Shown piece after piece: positions 16,366 through 24,348 of a stretch of DNA of 64,000 nt; the first letter of the stretch is position 1; every line of letters begins with the position of its first letter. The notes below the pieces were generated by a model that did not search any database, had not been told where the DNA came from, and worked only from the letters and a program-made list of their open reading frames with translations. A program made the position numbers and the translations under genes. Origin of the DNA: J029 sp964482495 (GTDB lineage: Bacteria > Planctomycetota > UBA1135); assembly GCA_964482495.1 (NCBI GenBank), contig CAYZXS010000009.1, positions 34,195-98,194 on the forward strand. The letters are read 5' to 3'.

Positions 16366-17034
16366 TCATCCGCGGAAGAGGTAGTCGGGCATCAGCCCCC
16401 GCAGGTCGAGCAGCTCCTGGAGGCGACCGGGCAGCCCCTCCGCCTGGAGGCGGCCGCGGCAGAAGCTGGCCAGGGTCCGGCCCTCGAGCTCGATCGCGGT
16501 CTTCGGACGCTGCAACAGGTGCTCCATCATCCGGGTGTGGCAGAAGTCGTAGGCGAACTTCTTGTCCTCCCCCTTGACCTCGAAGCGCTTCGAGAACTCC
16601 ACCGACTCGAAGTCGATGTCGGCGAAACCCACCGCCTGCCCGATCTTGTGGAAGAAGCTCTCCGGGTGGATGCGCAGCTCGGGGAAGGCCCTCTCGAGTT
16701 CGACGGTCACCACCGAGAGGTAGTGGTGCTGCGTGTTCTTGCCGCTGCCGGTCTGGTAGTGGAAGTTGAAGCTCTCCGCCGGGTAGCCCCGCCACTCCCC
16801 CCAGGCGTGGTCATAGGCGTAGCGGTTGCTGCCGGCGCGTAGCCGGTCCAGGAAGCGGAAGCTCTTGGCGAGCGCGCGGTCCTTCTTCTGCCGGTAGGAC
16901 CAGCCGTTCGCGGCGGCGAAGGCCTCGTAGCCGGCGGCCCGCTCCTTGGCCTTCTTCCAGTTCCACCACAACGCCAGCGGCACGACCACCGCCACCAAGA
17001 TCCCGAACAAGACGTGGGGCATGGACTCCCCCAT
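16366..17034 (-). CDS. Membrane-anchored hypothetical protein next to LemA (DUF3137-like)
   Basis: 222 residues: one N-terminal membrane segment (VLFGILVAVVVPLALWW), then a soluble domain containing GSNRYAYDHAWGEWRG, YHYLS-type SVVTVELERAFPELRI and FHKIGQAVGFADIDFES. This layout resembles DUF3137-type proteins commonly encoded beside lemA. It begins 5 nt after lemA, so the two are an operon. Function unknown. The stop is a TGA followed in frame by a further 90 open codons, considered and rejected as coding. Confidence 0.7.
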   Translation of the reverse strand: MGESMPHVLFGILVAVVVPLALWWNWKKAKERAAGYEAFAAANGWSYRQKKDRALAKSFRFLDRLRAGSNRYAYDHAWGEWRGYPAESFNFHYQTGSGKNTQHHYLSVVTVELERAFPELRIHPESFFHKIGQAVGFADIDFESVEFSKRFEVKGEDKKFAYDFCHTRMMEHLLQRPKTAIELEGRTLASFCRGRLQAEGLPGRLQELLDLRGLMPDYLFRG

Positions 17035-17039
17035 CGCGG

Positions 17040-17594
17040 CTAGAAGCTCACCTCGACCGGCTCGCGGGCGGCGGACACGTCGAGCTCGAAGAAGTCCCGC
17101 AGCGGGAAGCTGAACATGCCGGCGACGACGTTCGAGGGGAACTGCTGGACCTTGTTGTTGTTCTCGCGGATGTTGCCGTTGTAGAAGCGCAGCGCGGCCT
17201 GGATGCGGTCCTCGGTGTTGGCCAGCTCCTTCTGCAGCTCGAGGAAGTTGGCGCTGGCCTTGAGATCGGGGTAGGCCTCGAGGCGGACCATCAAGCTGCC
17301 GAGCGCCTGCTGCAGCTGCGACTCATCGGCGGCGTGCTCGGCCACCGAGCCGTGGCCGGCGGCGGCCCGCTCGCGCATCGCCACCACCTGCTCGATCAGC
17401 TCCCGCTCGTGGGCGGCGTAGCCCTTGACGGTGTTGAGCAGGTTCGGGATCAGGTCGTAGCGACGCTTGAGCTCGGTGTCGACGTTCGACCAGGCCTCGT
17501 CGCACTGATTGCGGACCGAGACCAGGCCGTTGTAGAGCAGGACGAAGACCAGGAGCAGGAGGGCGGAGACGCCGATGAAGGGGAGCCAGACCAT
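17040..17594 (-). CDS. lemA: LemA family protein
   Basis: 184 residues. An N-terminal membrane helix (GVSALLLLVFVLLYNGLV) is followed by the conserved helical LemA core: NQCDEAWSNVDTELKRRYDLIPNLLNTVKGYAAHE, then SANFLELQKELANTEDRIQAALRFYN, N-rich GNIRENNNKVQQFPSNVVA and the terminal FFELD. LemA proteins are membrane proteins of uncertain function with an exposed helical bundle. The ATG at 17594 has a TAGGAT box 6 nt upstream. It is divergent from the methionine operon. Confidence 0.93.
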   Translation of the reverse strand: MVWLPFIGVSALLLLVFVLLYNGLVSVRNQCDEAWSNVDTELKRRYDLIPNLLNTVKGYAAHERELIEQVVAMRERAAAGHGSVAEHAADESQLQQALGSLMVRLEAYPDLKASANFLELQKELANTEDRIQAALRFYNGNIRENNNKVQQFPSNVVAGMFSFPLRDFFELDVSAAREPVEVSF

Positions 17595-17600
17595 GAGCGG

Positions 17601-17606
17601 ATCCTA
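17601..17606 (-). promoter_or_regulatory. Putative -10 box (TAGGAT) next to the lemA start
   Basis: TAGGAT ends 6 nt before ATG 17594, implying a leaderless lemA transcript. Confidence 0.45.
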
Positions 17607-17660
17607 CGCCGACCGGCGGCCCGGCCTTCAGCGATCCCGGGAGATCCCTGGATTTCCTGG

Positions 17661-17688
17661 TTGACAGCGGCCGTTTCACCGCTAGCCT
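17661..17688 (+). promoter_or_regulatory. Promoter of the methionine/aspartate operon (TTGACA - 16 bp - TAGCCT)
   Basis: A perfect -35 hexamer TTGACA (17661-17666) and a TAGCCT -10 box (17683-17688, preceded by GC as in many boxes here) are separated by 16 bp. The predicted start near 17695 leaves a leader of about 215 nt before the first enzyme gene. This is the strongest sigma-70-like promoter in the window. Confidence 0.7.
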
Positions 17689-17737
17689 TTCTCGCCACGC
17701 CGGGGCGCCGCCCCCGCGCGACACAGAATCGTGAGCG

Positions 17738-17823
17738 ACCTCGTCCTCAGCATGCGAATGGCGATGCACATGCCCGGCCCGGGCGGTGCGTCCCTGCAGG
17801 CATGCTTTGCATAGCGACGAGGT
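17738..17823 (+). promoter_or_regulatory. Structured leader RNA surrounding the Met leader peptide (attenuator)
   Basis: Eight-base complementary segments 17738-17745 and 17816-17823 bracket the leader-peptide frame. Inside them, 17766-17769/17786-17789 and 17772-17775/17781-17784 form a nested hairpin. Two sets of complementarity could compete with the downstream terminator: TGCAGG (17795-17800) with CCTGCA (17834-17839), and GCGATG (17761-17766) with CATCGC inside the terminator arm. Ribosome position on the Met codons would decide which helices form. The exact switching scheme is inference. Confidence 0.65.
17752..17814 (+). CDS. Methionine-rich leader peptide of the met operon attenuator
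   Basis: A 20-codon frame beginning MRMAMHM: four ATG codons within the first seven, then PGPGG and a TAG stop. If translation starts at the in-frame GTG 17731, the peptide is 27 residues and all four ATGs are elongator Met codons. The frame lies between the operon promoter and a terminator-like hairpin, upstream of genes for homoserine and methionine synthesis. This is the arrangement of trp/his/thr-type attenuators. Stalling when charged Met-tRNA is scarce should favour readthrough. No strong Shine-Dalgarno precedes either start. Confidence 0.75.
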   Translation: MRMAMHMPGPGGASLQACFA

Positions 17824-17842
17824 TCTCCTCCTTCCTGCATCG

Positions 17843-17870
17843 GACCATCGCTCGGGCGATGGTCTCTTCG
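17843..17870 (+). terminator. Attenuator terminator hairpin upstream of the met operon
   Basis: A perfect 9-bp stem (GACCATCGC/GCGATGGTC, 17843-17851 with 17856-17864) with a TCGG tetraloop is followed by a moderately T-rich run (TCTTCGTTT). It lies 45 nt before the GTG start of the first enzyme gene. Its position after the Met leader peptide marks it as the attenuator terminator rather than an end-of-operon signal. Confidence 0.65.
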
Positions 17871-17909
17871 TTTCCCCCCGACCCTGAAACGCGATGTTGA
17901 GAAGTACCC

Positions 17910-18818
17910 GTGTCCCCGACCCCTTGTTTCGCCACGCGCGCCATCCACGGCGGCGTCCAGCCGGACCCGAGCACCGGCGCCATCCTGACCCCGATCCATC
18001 AGTCCACGACCTTCGTCCAGGAGGGCATCGGTCGTGACCTCGGGTACACCTACACCCGCACAGGCAACCCGACCGTCGCCGCGCTGGAGCGGGCCCTCGG
18101 CGAGCTCGAGGGCAGCCTGCCGGCGAGCTGCTTCGCCACCGGCATGGCCGGCATCACGGCGCTGTTCCTGGCGCTCCTGAAGGCCGGCGACCGGGTGGTG
18201 GTCTCGGACGTGGTCTACGGCGGCACCGTCCGGCTGCTGCGCCAGATCCTCGACCGCTTCGGCGTCGAGGCGGACTTCGTCGACACCTCCGACCTCGGCG
18301 TCCTCGAGGCGGCGCTGCGCCGGCCGGCGCGGATGGTCTTCATCGAGAGCCCGGCCAACCCGACGATGAAGCTGACCGACATCGCCGGCGCCGCGGGCCT
18401 GGCCCGGGCCGCCGGAGCGCTGCTGGCGGTGGACAACACCTTCCTCACCCCGGCGCTGCAGTCGCCCTTCGACTTCGGCGCCGACATCGTCGTCTACTCC
18501 ACGACCAAGGCGATCGAGGGCCACAACGCCACGGTNNNNNNNNNNNNNNNNNNNNNNNNNNNNNNNNNNNNNNNNNNNNNNNNNNNNNNNNNNNNNNNNN
18601 NNNNNNNNNNNNNNNNNNNNNNNNNNNNNNNNNNNGAGACCCTCGTGACCCACCCGGCGACCATGACCCACGCCTCGGTGCCCGAGGCCGACCGCCAGCG
18701 CGTCGGCATCCACGACGGCCTGGTGCGGCTGTCGGTGGGCCTCGAGGATCCGCGCGACCTCATCGCCGACCTCGCGCAGGCCCTGGAGCGCGCGGCGCAG
18801 GAGGCCTGCCGTGGCTGA
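17910..18818 (+). CDS. Cys/Met-metabolism PLP enzyme (cystathionine gamma-synthase-like), interrupted by an assembly gap
   Basis: Family members condense an activated homoserine with cysteine or sulfide, or cleave cystathionine. N-terminal motifs: ATRAIHGGVQPDPSTGAILTPIHQSTTF, YTYTRTGNPT, SCFATGMAGITAL. The PLP lysine lies in YSTTKAIEGHN. After the gap comes ETLVTHPATMTHASVPEADR and IRLSVGLED-like LVRLSVGLED. With 100 N counted, the protein is 302 residues, but homologues are about 390, so roughly 360 nt are probably missing. GTG start with AGAAG about 5 nt upstream. First gene of the attenuated operon; its end overlaps the next gene by 8 nt. Confidence 0.85.
   Translation: MSPTPCFATRAIHGGVQPDPSTGAILTPIHQSTTFVQEGIGRDLGYTYTRTGNPTVAALERALGELEGSLPASCFATGMAGITALFLALLKAGDRVVVSDVVYGGTVRLLRQILDRFGVEADFVDTSDLGVLEAALRRPARMVFIESPANPTMKLTDIAGAAGLARAAGALLAVDNTFLTPALQSPFDFGADIVVYSTTKAIEGHNATXXXXXXXXXXXXXXXXXXXXXXXXXXXXXXXXXXETLVTHPATMTHASVPEADRQRVGIHDGLVRLSVGLEDPRDLIADLAQALERAAQEACRG
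18536..18635. other. Assembly gap (100 N placeholder)
   Basis: Exactly 100 N, a conventional placeholder. The flanking protein halves remain in frame with it, but family length implies a true gap of roughly 350-380 nt, whose length must equal 1 modulo 3 if the gene is intact. Confidence 0.9.
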
Positions 18819-20538
18819 GCCCAAGATCAGCGTGCTCAAGCTCGGCGGCTCGGTCCTGGAGGACGAGGGCAGCCTGGGCAAGGCCGTCCACCGCGTCTAC
18901 CACGAGCTGCGCCGCGGCCGCCGCGTCGTCGCCGTGGTCTCCGCCCTCGGCGGCGTCACCGACCGCCTGCTGGCGACGGCTACGCGCGTCCAGGAGCAGC
19001 CCGAGGCCCGGGCCCTGGCGCGGCTGCTGGCCACCGGCGAAGCCCAGAGCGTCGGCCTGCTCGGCCTGGCCCTCGACCGCGCGGGGGTGTCGGCGCACCT
19101 GCTCGACGCCGGCGCAATCGGTCTGCGCGCCTCGGGGCCGCCGCTCGACGCCGCGCTGACCGAAGTCGACGCCGCGCGCTTGCGCGAGCTGCTGGCGTCG
19201 CGCCCGGTGGCGGTGGTGCCGGGCTTCGTCGGTCTCGGCGAGGACGCCGCTCCGCTCCTGCTCGGCCGCGGCGGCAGCGACCTCAGCGCCCTCTTCCTGG
19301 CGGCCGAACTCGGCGCCGAGTGCCGGCTGCTCAAGGACGTCGACGGCCTCTACCAGAGCGACCCGGCCCTGCCCGGGCCGCCACCGCCCCGTTACCGCCA
19401 GATTGGCTTCGACGACGCGCTGGCGCTCGACGAGGGCATCGTCCAGCACAAGGCGTTGCGTTTCGCCCGCGAGCGCGGCCTGCGCTTCCGGGTCGGCGGC
19501 GCCGAGGACGCCGCGGCGACCCTGGTCGGGGCGACCGACTCCCGCTTCGCGACCCCGGCACCGCCGAAGGGCCCGCTGCGCGTCGGCCTGCTCGGCTGCG
19601 GCGCGGTCGGCGGCGGCGTGCTCCGCCACTTGCTGGAGCATCCGGCGCACTTCGAACTCACCGGCATCGCCGTGCGGCGGCCGGACCGGCTGCCGGCGGC
19701 GGCCCGTGCGGCGGCGCCGGTGTTCGGAGACCCGCAGCTCCTGCTGGCCCAGCGCGCCGACGTGCTGGTCGAACTGATCGGCGGCCTGGAGCCCGCCCGA
19801 GGCCTGATCCAGGCCGCGCTCCGCACCGGCCGGCACGTGGTCACCGCCAATAAGGAGCTGCTGTCGGCGCACGGCCGAGAGCTCCACGCCCTCGCCCGCA
19901 GCCACGGCGCGCGCTTGGTCGCCTCGGCGAGCGTCGGCGGCGCCCTGCCCGCCCTCGAGGCCGTGGGCGCCGCCGCCGAGCGCGGCCCGGTCGAGGCCAT
20001 CGAAGGCGTGCTCAACGGCACCACCAACTTCCTCCTCGACCGGCTGGGCGAGGGCCAGGACTTCGACCAGGCCCTGCGCCTGGCGCGGGAGCTGGGTATC
20101 GCCGAGGCCGACCCCGAGGCCGACCTCAGCGGCCGGGACGCGCTGCACAAGCTGGTGCTCCTGGCCCGCGAGGCCTTCGACGAGCGCCTCGACCCTGAGG
20201 CGGTGGACCTCGCCGGGATCGATCTCCGGGAGGCGGGCAGCCGCGGGATCGACGAGCCGCGCGCCGTGACCCGCCTGGTGGCGCGCTGCCGCCGCCAACC
20301 CGACGGCAGCCTGCGGGCTTCGGTCAGCCTCGAAGCGGTCGCCCTGGAACACCCCTTCGCCGCCGTCCGCGACGAGGGCAACGCCCTGTTGATCGAATCC
20401 GGCGCCGGTCCGGTCCAGCTCTGGACCGGCAAGGGCGCGGGACGCTGGCCCACCGCCGAGGCCGTGCTGGCCGACCTGCTCGAACTCCACCATGTCCCCG
20501 CCAGCCCCGATCCGCGCCGCCGCGCTGCCGTCGCCTGA
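18811..20538 (+). CDS. Bifunctional aspartokinase - homoserine dehydrogenase lacking ACT domains
   Basis: 575 residues. The kinase half (about 1-240) has SVLKLGGSV, VVSALGGVTDRLL, GRGGSDLSA and LKDVDGLY. The homoserine dehydrogenase half (about 250-560) has VGLLGCGAVGGGV, VTANKELLS, EGVLNGTTNFLLDRL and DLSGRDALHKLVLLAREAF. It catalyses the first and third steps of the aspartate pathway. E. coli ThrA/MetL are about 810-820 residues with central ACT domains. Those are absent here, so feedback control must come from elsewhere, plausibly the Met attenuator. GTG start, overlapping the upstream gene by 8 nt and the next by 1 nt. Confidence 0.9.
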   Translation: MAEPKISVLKLGGSVLEDEGSLGKAVHRVYHELRRGRRVVAVVSALGGVTDRLLATATRVQEQPEARALARLLATGEAQSVGLLGLALDRAGVSAHLLDAGAIGLRASGPPLDAALTEVDAARLRELLASRPVAVVPGFVGLGEDAAPLLLGRGGSDLSALFLAAELGAECRLLKDVDGLYQSDPALPGPPPPRYRQIGFDDALALDEGIVQHKALRFARERGLRFRVGGAEDAAATLVGATDSRFATPAPPKGPLRVGLLGCGAVGGGVLRHLLEHPAHFELTGIAVRRPDRLPAAARAAAPVFGDPQLLLAQRADVLVELIGGLEPARGLIQAALRTGRHVVTANKELLSAHGRELHALARSHGARLVASASVGGALPALEAVGAAAERGPVEAIEGVLNGTTNFLLDRLGEGQDFDQALRLARELGIAEADPEADLSGRDALHKLVLLAREAFDERLDPEAVDLAGIDLREAGSRGIDEPRAVTRLVARCRRQPDGSLRASVSLEAVALEHPFAAVRDEGNALLIESGAGPVQLWTGKGAGRWPTAEAVLADLLELHHVPASPDPRRRAAVA

Positions 20539-21689
20539 TGCAAGCCGCCACCCGACTCGTGCGCTTCGAGGCCGCCCCGGGCGACCCGACGGCGCCGACC
20601 AGCACCCCCATCCACCAGACGGCGACCTTCGCCCAGCCATCGGCGCTGGGCGACGGCCCCTACGACTACAGCCGCAGCGGCAACCCGACCCGCGCCGTGC
20701 TCGAGGACCAGCTCGCTGCGCTCGAGGGAGCCGCGGCGGCCTTCGCCTTCACCAGCGGCATGGCGGCGCTGAGCGCCGTCTCGCGGCTGGCGGCATGCGG
20801 CCAACGGATCCTGGCCGGCGCCGACCTCTACGGCGGCTGCTGGCGCATGCTGACCCGGCTGACCCGGCGCCAGGGCATCCAGGTGGACTTCGTCGACACC
20901 ACCGACCTGGCTGCGGTGGACGCCGAACTGGAGCGCGGCGCCGCCCTGCTGCTGATCGAGACCCCCACCAACCCGCTGCTGCAGATCAGCGACCTGCGCC
21001 AGCTGTCCGCCCGCTGTCGCGGCAGCGGCACCTTGCTCGCGGTGGACTCCAGCCTGATGACCCCGCTCGGCCAGCGGCCGCTGGAACACGGGGCCGACTT
21101 GGTCATCCACTCCGCAACGAAGGGCTTGGGCGGCCACGGCGACCTCACCGCCGGCGTGGTGGCCTGCGCCACGGTGGCGCTGGCCGAGGAGATCGGCTTC
21201 CTCCAGAACGCTGAAGGCACGGCGCTCGCCCCCTTCGAGAGCTGGCTGCTGCTGCGGGGCATGAAGACCCTCGCCCTCCGCCTGCGCCAGCAGGAGGCCA
21301 ACGCCGGCGCGCTCGCAGATGTCCTGGCGCGGCACCCCGCCGTGACGGACCTCTACTGGCCGGGCCGCGAGGACCACCCGGGCGCCGAGCTGCACCGCCG
21401 CCAGGCCGAGCTCTCCGGCCCGGTGCTCGGCTTCAGGACCGGCTGCCGGGAGCGCTCCCGCCGCATCGTGGAGGCAGCGCGGCTCTTCACCATCGCCGTC
21501 AGCTTCGGCAGCACCTTGTCCCAGATCAGCATGCCTTGCCGGATGTCCCACGCCAGCATCCCCGACGGGGAACGCGCCTTGCCCGAAGACCTGGTGCGGA
21601 TCTCGGTCGGCATCGAAGCGGAGCAAGACCTGGTGGCCGACCTGCGCCAGGCCTTGGATGCGGCGACCCCGGCGGAGGTCCGCTCGTGA
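20538..21689 (+). CDS. Second trans-sulfuration PLP enzyme (cystathionine beta-lyase / gamma-lyase-like)
   Basis: 383 residues, complete. Motifs: PTSTPIHQTATF, YDYSRSGNPTR, AFTSGMAALSAV, LLIETPTNPLLQI, and the PLP lysine in HSATKGLGGHGD. C-terminal features are VSFGSTLSQISMPCRMSHASIP and RISVGIEAEQDLV. The start ATG overlaps the stop of the fused kinase gene (TGATG). Pairing with the first PLP gene suggests synthase plus lyase, converting activated homoserine through cystathionine to homocysteine. Sequence alone does not fix which copy does which step. Confidence 0.88.
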   Translation: MQAATRLVRFEAAPGDPTAPTSTPIHQTATFAQPSALGDGPYDYSRSGNPTRAVLEDQLAALEGAAAAFAFTSGMAALSAVSRLAACGQRILAGADLYGGCWRMLTRLTRRQGIQVDFVDTTDLAAVDAELERGAALLLIETPTNPLLQISDLRQLSARCRGSGTLLAVDSSLMTPLGQRPLEHGADLVIHSATKGLGGHGDLTAGVVACATVALAEEIGFLQNAEGTALAPFESWLLLRGMKTLALRLRQQEANAGALADVLARHPAVTDLYWPGREDHPGAELHRRQAELSGPVLGFRTGCRERSRRIVEAARLFTIAVSFGSTLSQISMPCRMSHASIPDGERALPEDLVRISVGIEAEQDLVADLRQALDAATPAEVRS

Positions 21690-22657
21690 CGCCTCCCGCT
21701 CCTCCCCCGCCGCTGCGGCTCGGCCTGCTCGGCGCCACCGGCTTGGTCGGCCGAGAGATGCTGCGCGTGCTCGACCAGCGCGACTTCCCGCTGGCCGAGT
21801 TGCGGCTCTTGGCTTCGGCCCGCAGCGAGGGCGCCGAGCTGGACTTCCGCGGTCAGCGCTACCGGGTGCGCCGGGCTCAGCCCACCTCCTTCGACGGCCT
21901 GGACCTGGTGCTGGCCTCGGCGGGCGGGGTGGTCAGCCGCGAACTGCTGCCGGCGGCGGTAGCGGCCGGCGCAGCCTGCGTCGACAACACCAGCGCCTTC
22001 CGGCTGGAGGACCACGTGCCGCTGGTGGTACCGGAGGTCAACGGCCACCGGATCCCCGACGGACCGGGGCTGATCGCCAATCCGAACTGCTCCACGATCC
22101 AGCTGGCGGTGGCGCTGGCGCCGCTGCAGCAGGCCTTCGGCCTCCGCGCCGTGACCGTGGCCACCTATCAGAGCGCCTCGGGGGCCGGGCAGGGCGCGCT
22201 GCGGGAGTTCGAGCGCGCCGACCCCCGCGCGGTCGCCGTCGTTCCGGAAATCGGCTCCCTCCTGGACTGCGGGGAATCGGAGGAGGAGCGGAAGATGCGG
22301 CTCGAGCTGCCGAAGATCCTCGAAGCCGCGGTCGAGGTCGAGGCCTGGTGCGTGCGGGTCCCGGTGGCGCGCGGCCACGGCGAGGCAGTCTGGATCGAGA
22401 CCGAAACGCCGGTGGACCCCGCGTCGGCCGCGGAGGTGCTCCGGCGAGCCCCGGGCCTGAGCGTGGTGGAATCCGCCCCGTCCAGCGTCGCCGGGAAGGA
22501 CCGGGTCGCCGTCGGAAGGCTGCGGCGAGGAAGCCACCCGCGGCGGCTCGGCCTCTGGGTCGCGGCCGACAACCTCCGAAAGGGAGCGGCCCTGAACGCG
22601 GTTCAGATCGCCGAGCGCTGGCGGCGGCGCGACGCCTGCCGGGCGCAGGAGCGCTAG
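21686..22657 (+). CDS. asd: Aspartate-semialdehyde dehydrogenase
   Basis: 323 residues from GTG 21686, overlapping the previous stop as GTGA. The N-terminal NADP site is GLLGATGLVGREMLRVL. The catalytic cysteine is in NPNCSTIQLAVAL, followed by YQSASGAGQGALREF. The active-site His is in ARGHGEAVWIE, and NLRKGAALNAVQIAE closes the domain. It reduces aspartyl phosphate to the semialdehyde, linking the two activities of the fused kinase-dehydrogenase. With it, the operon covers all steps from aspartate to homoserine and then trans-sulfuration. Confidence 0.95.
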   Translation: MTPPAPPPPLRLGLLGATGLVGREMLRVLDQRDFPLAELRLLASARSEGAELDFRGQRYRVRRAQPTSFDGLDLVLASAGGVVSRELLPAAVAAGAACVDNTSAFRLEDHVPLVVPEVNGHRIPDGPGLIANPNCSTIQLAVALAPLQQAFGLRAVTVATYQSASGAGQGALREFERADPRAVAVVPEIGSLLDCGESEEERKMRLELPKILEAAVEVEAWCVRVPVARGHGEAVWIETETPVDPASAAEVLRRAPGLSVVESAPSSVAGKDRVAVGRLRRGSHPRRLGLWVAADNLRKGAALNAVQIAERWRRRDACRAQER

Positions 22658-22667
22658 CCGAGGCCTC

Positions 22668-22964
22668 TCAGGGCTTCCCCTTGGGCGTGACCGCGGCCGG
22701 CACGGCCTCAGAATCCGGCTCCGGCGCTGCCTGGGCCTGGGCCAACCGCCACTTGCCGAAGCGGCTGCCGACGAACTGCCCGAGGAAGAAGCCCGGAACC
22801 GTCCACTCGAGCCCGAGGTCGAGGGTGTAGCGCATCGCCACCACCACCGGGATCGGGGCGTGGATCGACACGAACCAGGCCACCGAGAATTTGCGCGTCC
22901 GGGCACGCCAGACCCCGAAGGGCAGGTTCAGGACAAAGACGGAGAGGGCGACGAGCCAGGGCAC
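22668..22964 (-). CDS. Small membrane protein of unknown function
   Basis: 98 residues with a GTG start. There are two or three hydrophobic stretches (WLVALSVFVLNLPFGVW, FVSIHAPIPVVVAMRY, WTVPGFFLGQFVGSRFG) separated by a basic loop (RARTRKFS), then a Pro/Ala-rich tail. It is convergent with the met operon (10 bp apart). No family recognised, although the membrane segments look conserved rather than random. Confidence 0.55.
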   Translation of the reverse strand: MPWLVALSVFVLNLPFGVWRARTRKFSVAWFVSIHAPIPVVVAMRYTLDLGLEWTVPGFFLGQFVGSRFGKWRLAQAQAAPEPDSEAVPAAVTPKGKP

Positions 22965-23067
22965 GGGCGGTTTTGGGGTGGAATGGGCCCGCTTTCAAGG
23001 GCGAGCGGTCCTTGCGACCTCGGATCATACTCCGAATCCGAGGGTCAGCCGTCCTGGGGGCGCCCGT

Positions 23068-23073
23068 TACAAT
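23068..23073 (+). promoter_or_regulatory. Putative -10 box (TACAAT) of the porin gene
   Basis: TACAAT, close to the sigma-70 consensus, lies 24 nt before the TTG start at 23098. It predicts a leader of about 17 nt. Confidence 0.45.
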
Positions 23074-23097
23074 CCCGCCGACCCTTCACCGCATGGA

Positions 23098-24348
23098 TTG
23101 ACCTTCCCCCTCCTCCTCCTCCTGCTCTCCTCCCCACTCCCGCAGCAGGAGCCCGCGCCGGTCCCCACCCAGCCTCAGGAACCGGCCGTCCTCGTCCCGC
23201 CGCCCGCCGCGGCCCAGGACCCGGACGGCCTCGACGCTGGCTTCGGCTTCGAGAGCGCGGACGGCAGCTTCCGGCTCCGCTTCAAGGGCAAGCTGGACAA
23301 CGACTGGGCCTTCTTCTCGGCCGACCCAGACGTGGCCGCGGCGTCGGACCGCTTCGACAATGGCACCGAGTTCCGCCGGGCGCGAGTCGGCCTCAGCGGG
23401 CGGCTCCACGACTGGCTGAAGTTCAAGGCCACCTTCGACTTCTCCGACGACGCCAGCGGCTTCCGCGACATCTACCTCGAGCCGCGCAAGGTCGGCGGCC
23501 TCGACACCCTGCGGGTCGGCCACTTCAAGGAGCCCTTCGGCCTCGAGAACCTGACCGGCAGCTCCGCCATCACCCTCATGGAGCGAGGCCTGCCGACGGC
23601 GCTGGCGCCCGGCCGGAACATGGGTCTGATGGCGCGCGACCGCTTCCTGGACAAGCGCGCGACCTGGGCCGTCGGCGCCTTCCGCGAGACCGACTCAACC
23701 GGCATCGGCACCGACTCGGACGCCGGCCAGGAGTTCGCCGTCACGGCTCGCCTCACCGGCCTGCCGTGGTATCAGGACAAGGGCCGCCGCCTGGCTCACC
23801 TGGGCCTGTCCTTCAGCCACCGCAACCCCGACGACGGCGAGGTCCGCTTCCGCGAGAGCCCCGAGTCGCACCTGGCGCCCAACCTGGTGACCACCGGCAC
23901 CTTCCTCGCCGACACCGTGCAGCTGGCGATGCTCGAGGGCGCGGTGGTCCACGGCCCCTGGTCGCTGCAGGCCGAGCTGGCCCAGGCCGCGGTGACCACG
24001 CCGGGCGGGAACGACCCCGCCTTCCGCAGCATGACGGTCATGACCAGTTGCTTCGTCACCGGCGAGTCGCGCGTCTACGACCGCGAGGTCGGCGCCTTCG
24101 ACCCGGTGCTGCCCTGCTCGCCCTTCCTCGGCGGCGACGGCAGCGGCGCCTGGGAGGTCGCGGCGCGTTACTCCGAGCTCGACCTCAACGACTCCGGGAT
24201 ACCCGGCGGCGAACTCCGCGACCTCAGCCTCGGCGTCAACTGGTACCTCGACGCCAACACCCGCTTCCAGCTCAACTACGTCATCGCCGACCTGGAGACC
24301 TTCGGCAACGCCCGGATCCTCCAGTTCCGCTTCCACGTCCACTGGTGA
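23098..24348 (+). CDS. Porin of the OprO/OprP (phosphate-selective) family
   Basis: 416 residues from TTG 23098. No in-frame ATG is available, since the ATG at 23093 is out of frame and runs into TGA at once. A short hydrophobic signal (TFPLLLLLLSSPLPQ) precedes a Pro-rich linker and a barrel with the family patterns FRLRFKGKLDNDW, EFRRARVGLSGRLHDWLKFKATFDFSD, LRVGHFKEPFGLENLTGS and MERGLPTALAPGRNMGL. It ends WYLDANTRFQLNYV and a terminal Trp. Such porins form outer-membrane channels, often selective for phosphate or polyphosphate. The substrate is not provable here. Confidence 0.85.
   Translation: MTFPLLLLLLSSPLPQQEPAPVPTQPQEPAVLVPPPAAAQDPDGLDAGFGFESADGSFRLRFKGKLDNDWAFFSADPDVAAASDRFDNGTEFRRARVGLSGRLHDWLKFKATFDFSDDASGFRDIYLEPRKVGGLDTLRVGHFKEPFGLENLTGSSAITLMERGLPTALAPGRNMGLMARDRFLDKRATWAVGAFRETDSTGIGTDSDAGQEFAVTARLTGLPWYQDKGRRLAHLGLSFSHRNPDDGEVRFRESPESHLAPNLVTTGTFLADTVQLAMLEGAVVHGPWSLQAELAQAAVTTPGGNDPAFRSMTVMTSCFVTGESRVYDREVGAFDPVLPCSPFLGGDGSGAWEVAARYSELDLNDSGIPGGELRDLSLGVNWYLDANTRFQLNYVIADLETFGNARILQFRFHVHW

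Noticed and set aside
16093..16368. A possible third Sec codon: the DUF3137-like gene stop (TGA) is followed in frame by ~90 open codons.
   Set aside because: The downstream codons are atypical and not protein-like, no GGUC-type hairpin follows at the right distance, and the upstream protein already looks complete.
17690..17910. SAM or SAH riboswitch in the met operon leader.
   Set aside because: None of the conserved SAM-I, SAM-II or SAH sequence cores was recognised. The Met-rich reading frame explains the leader better.
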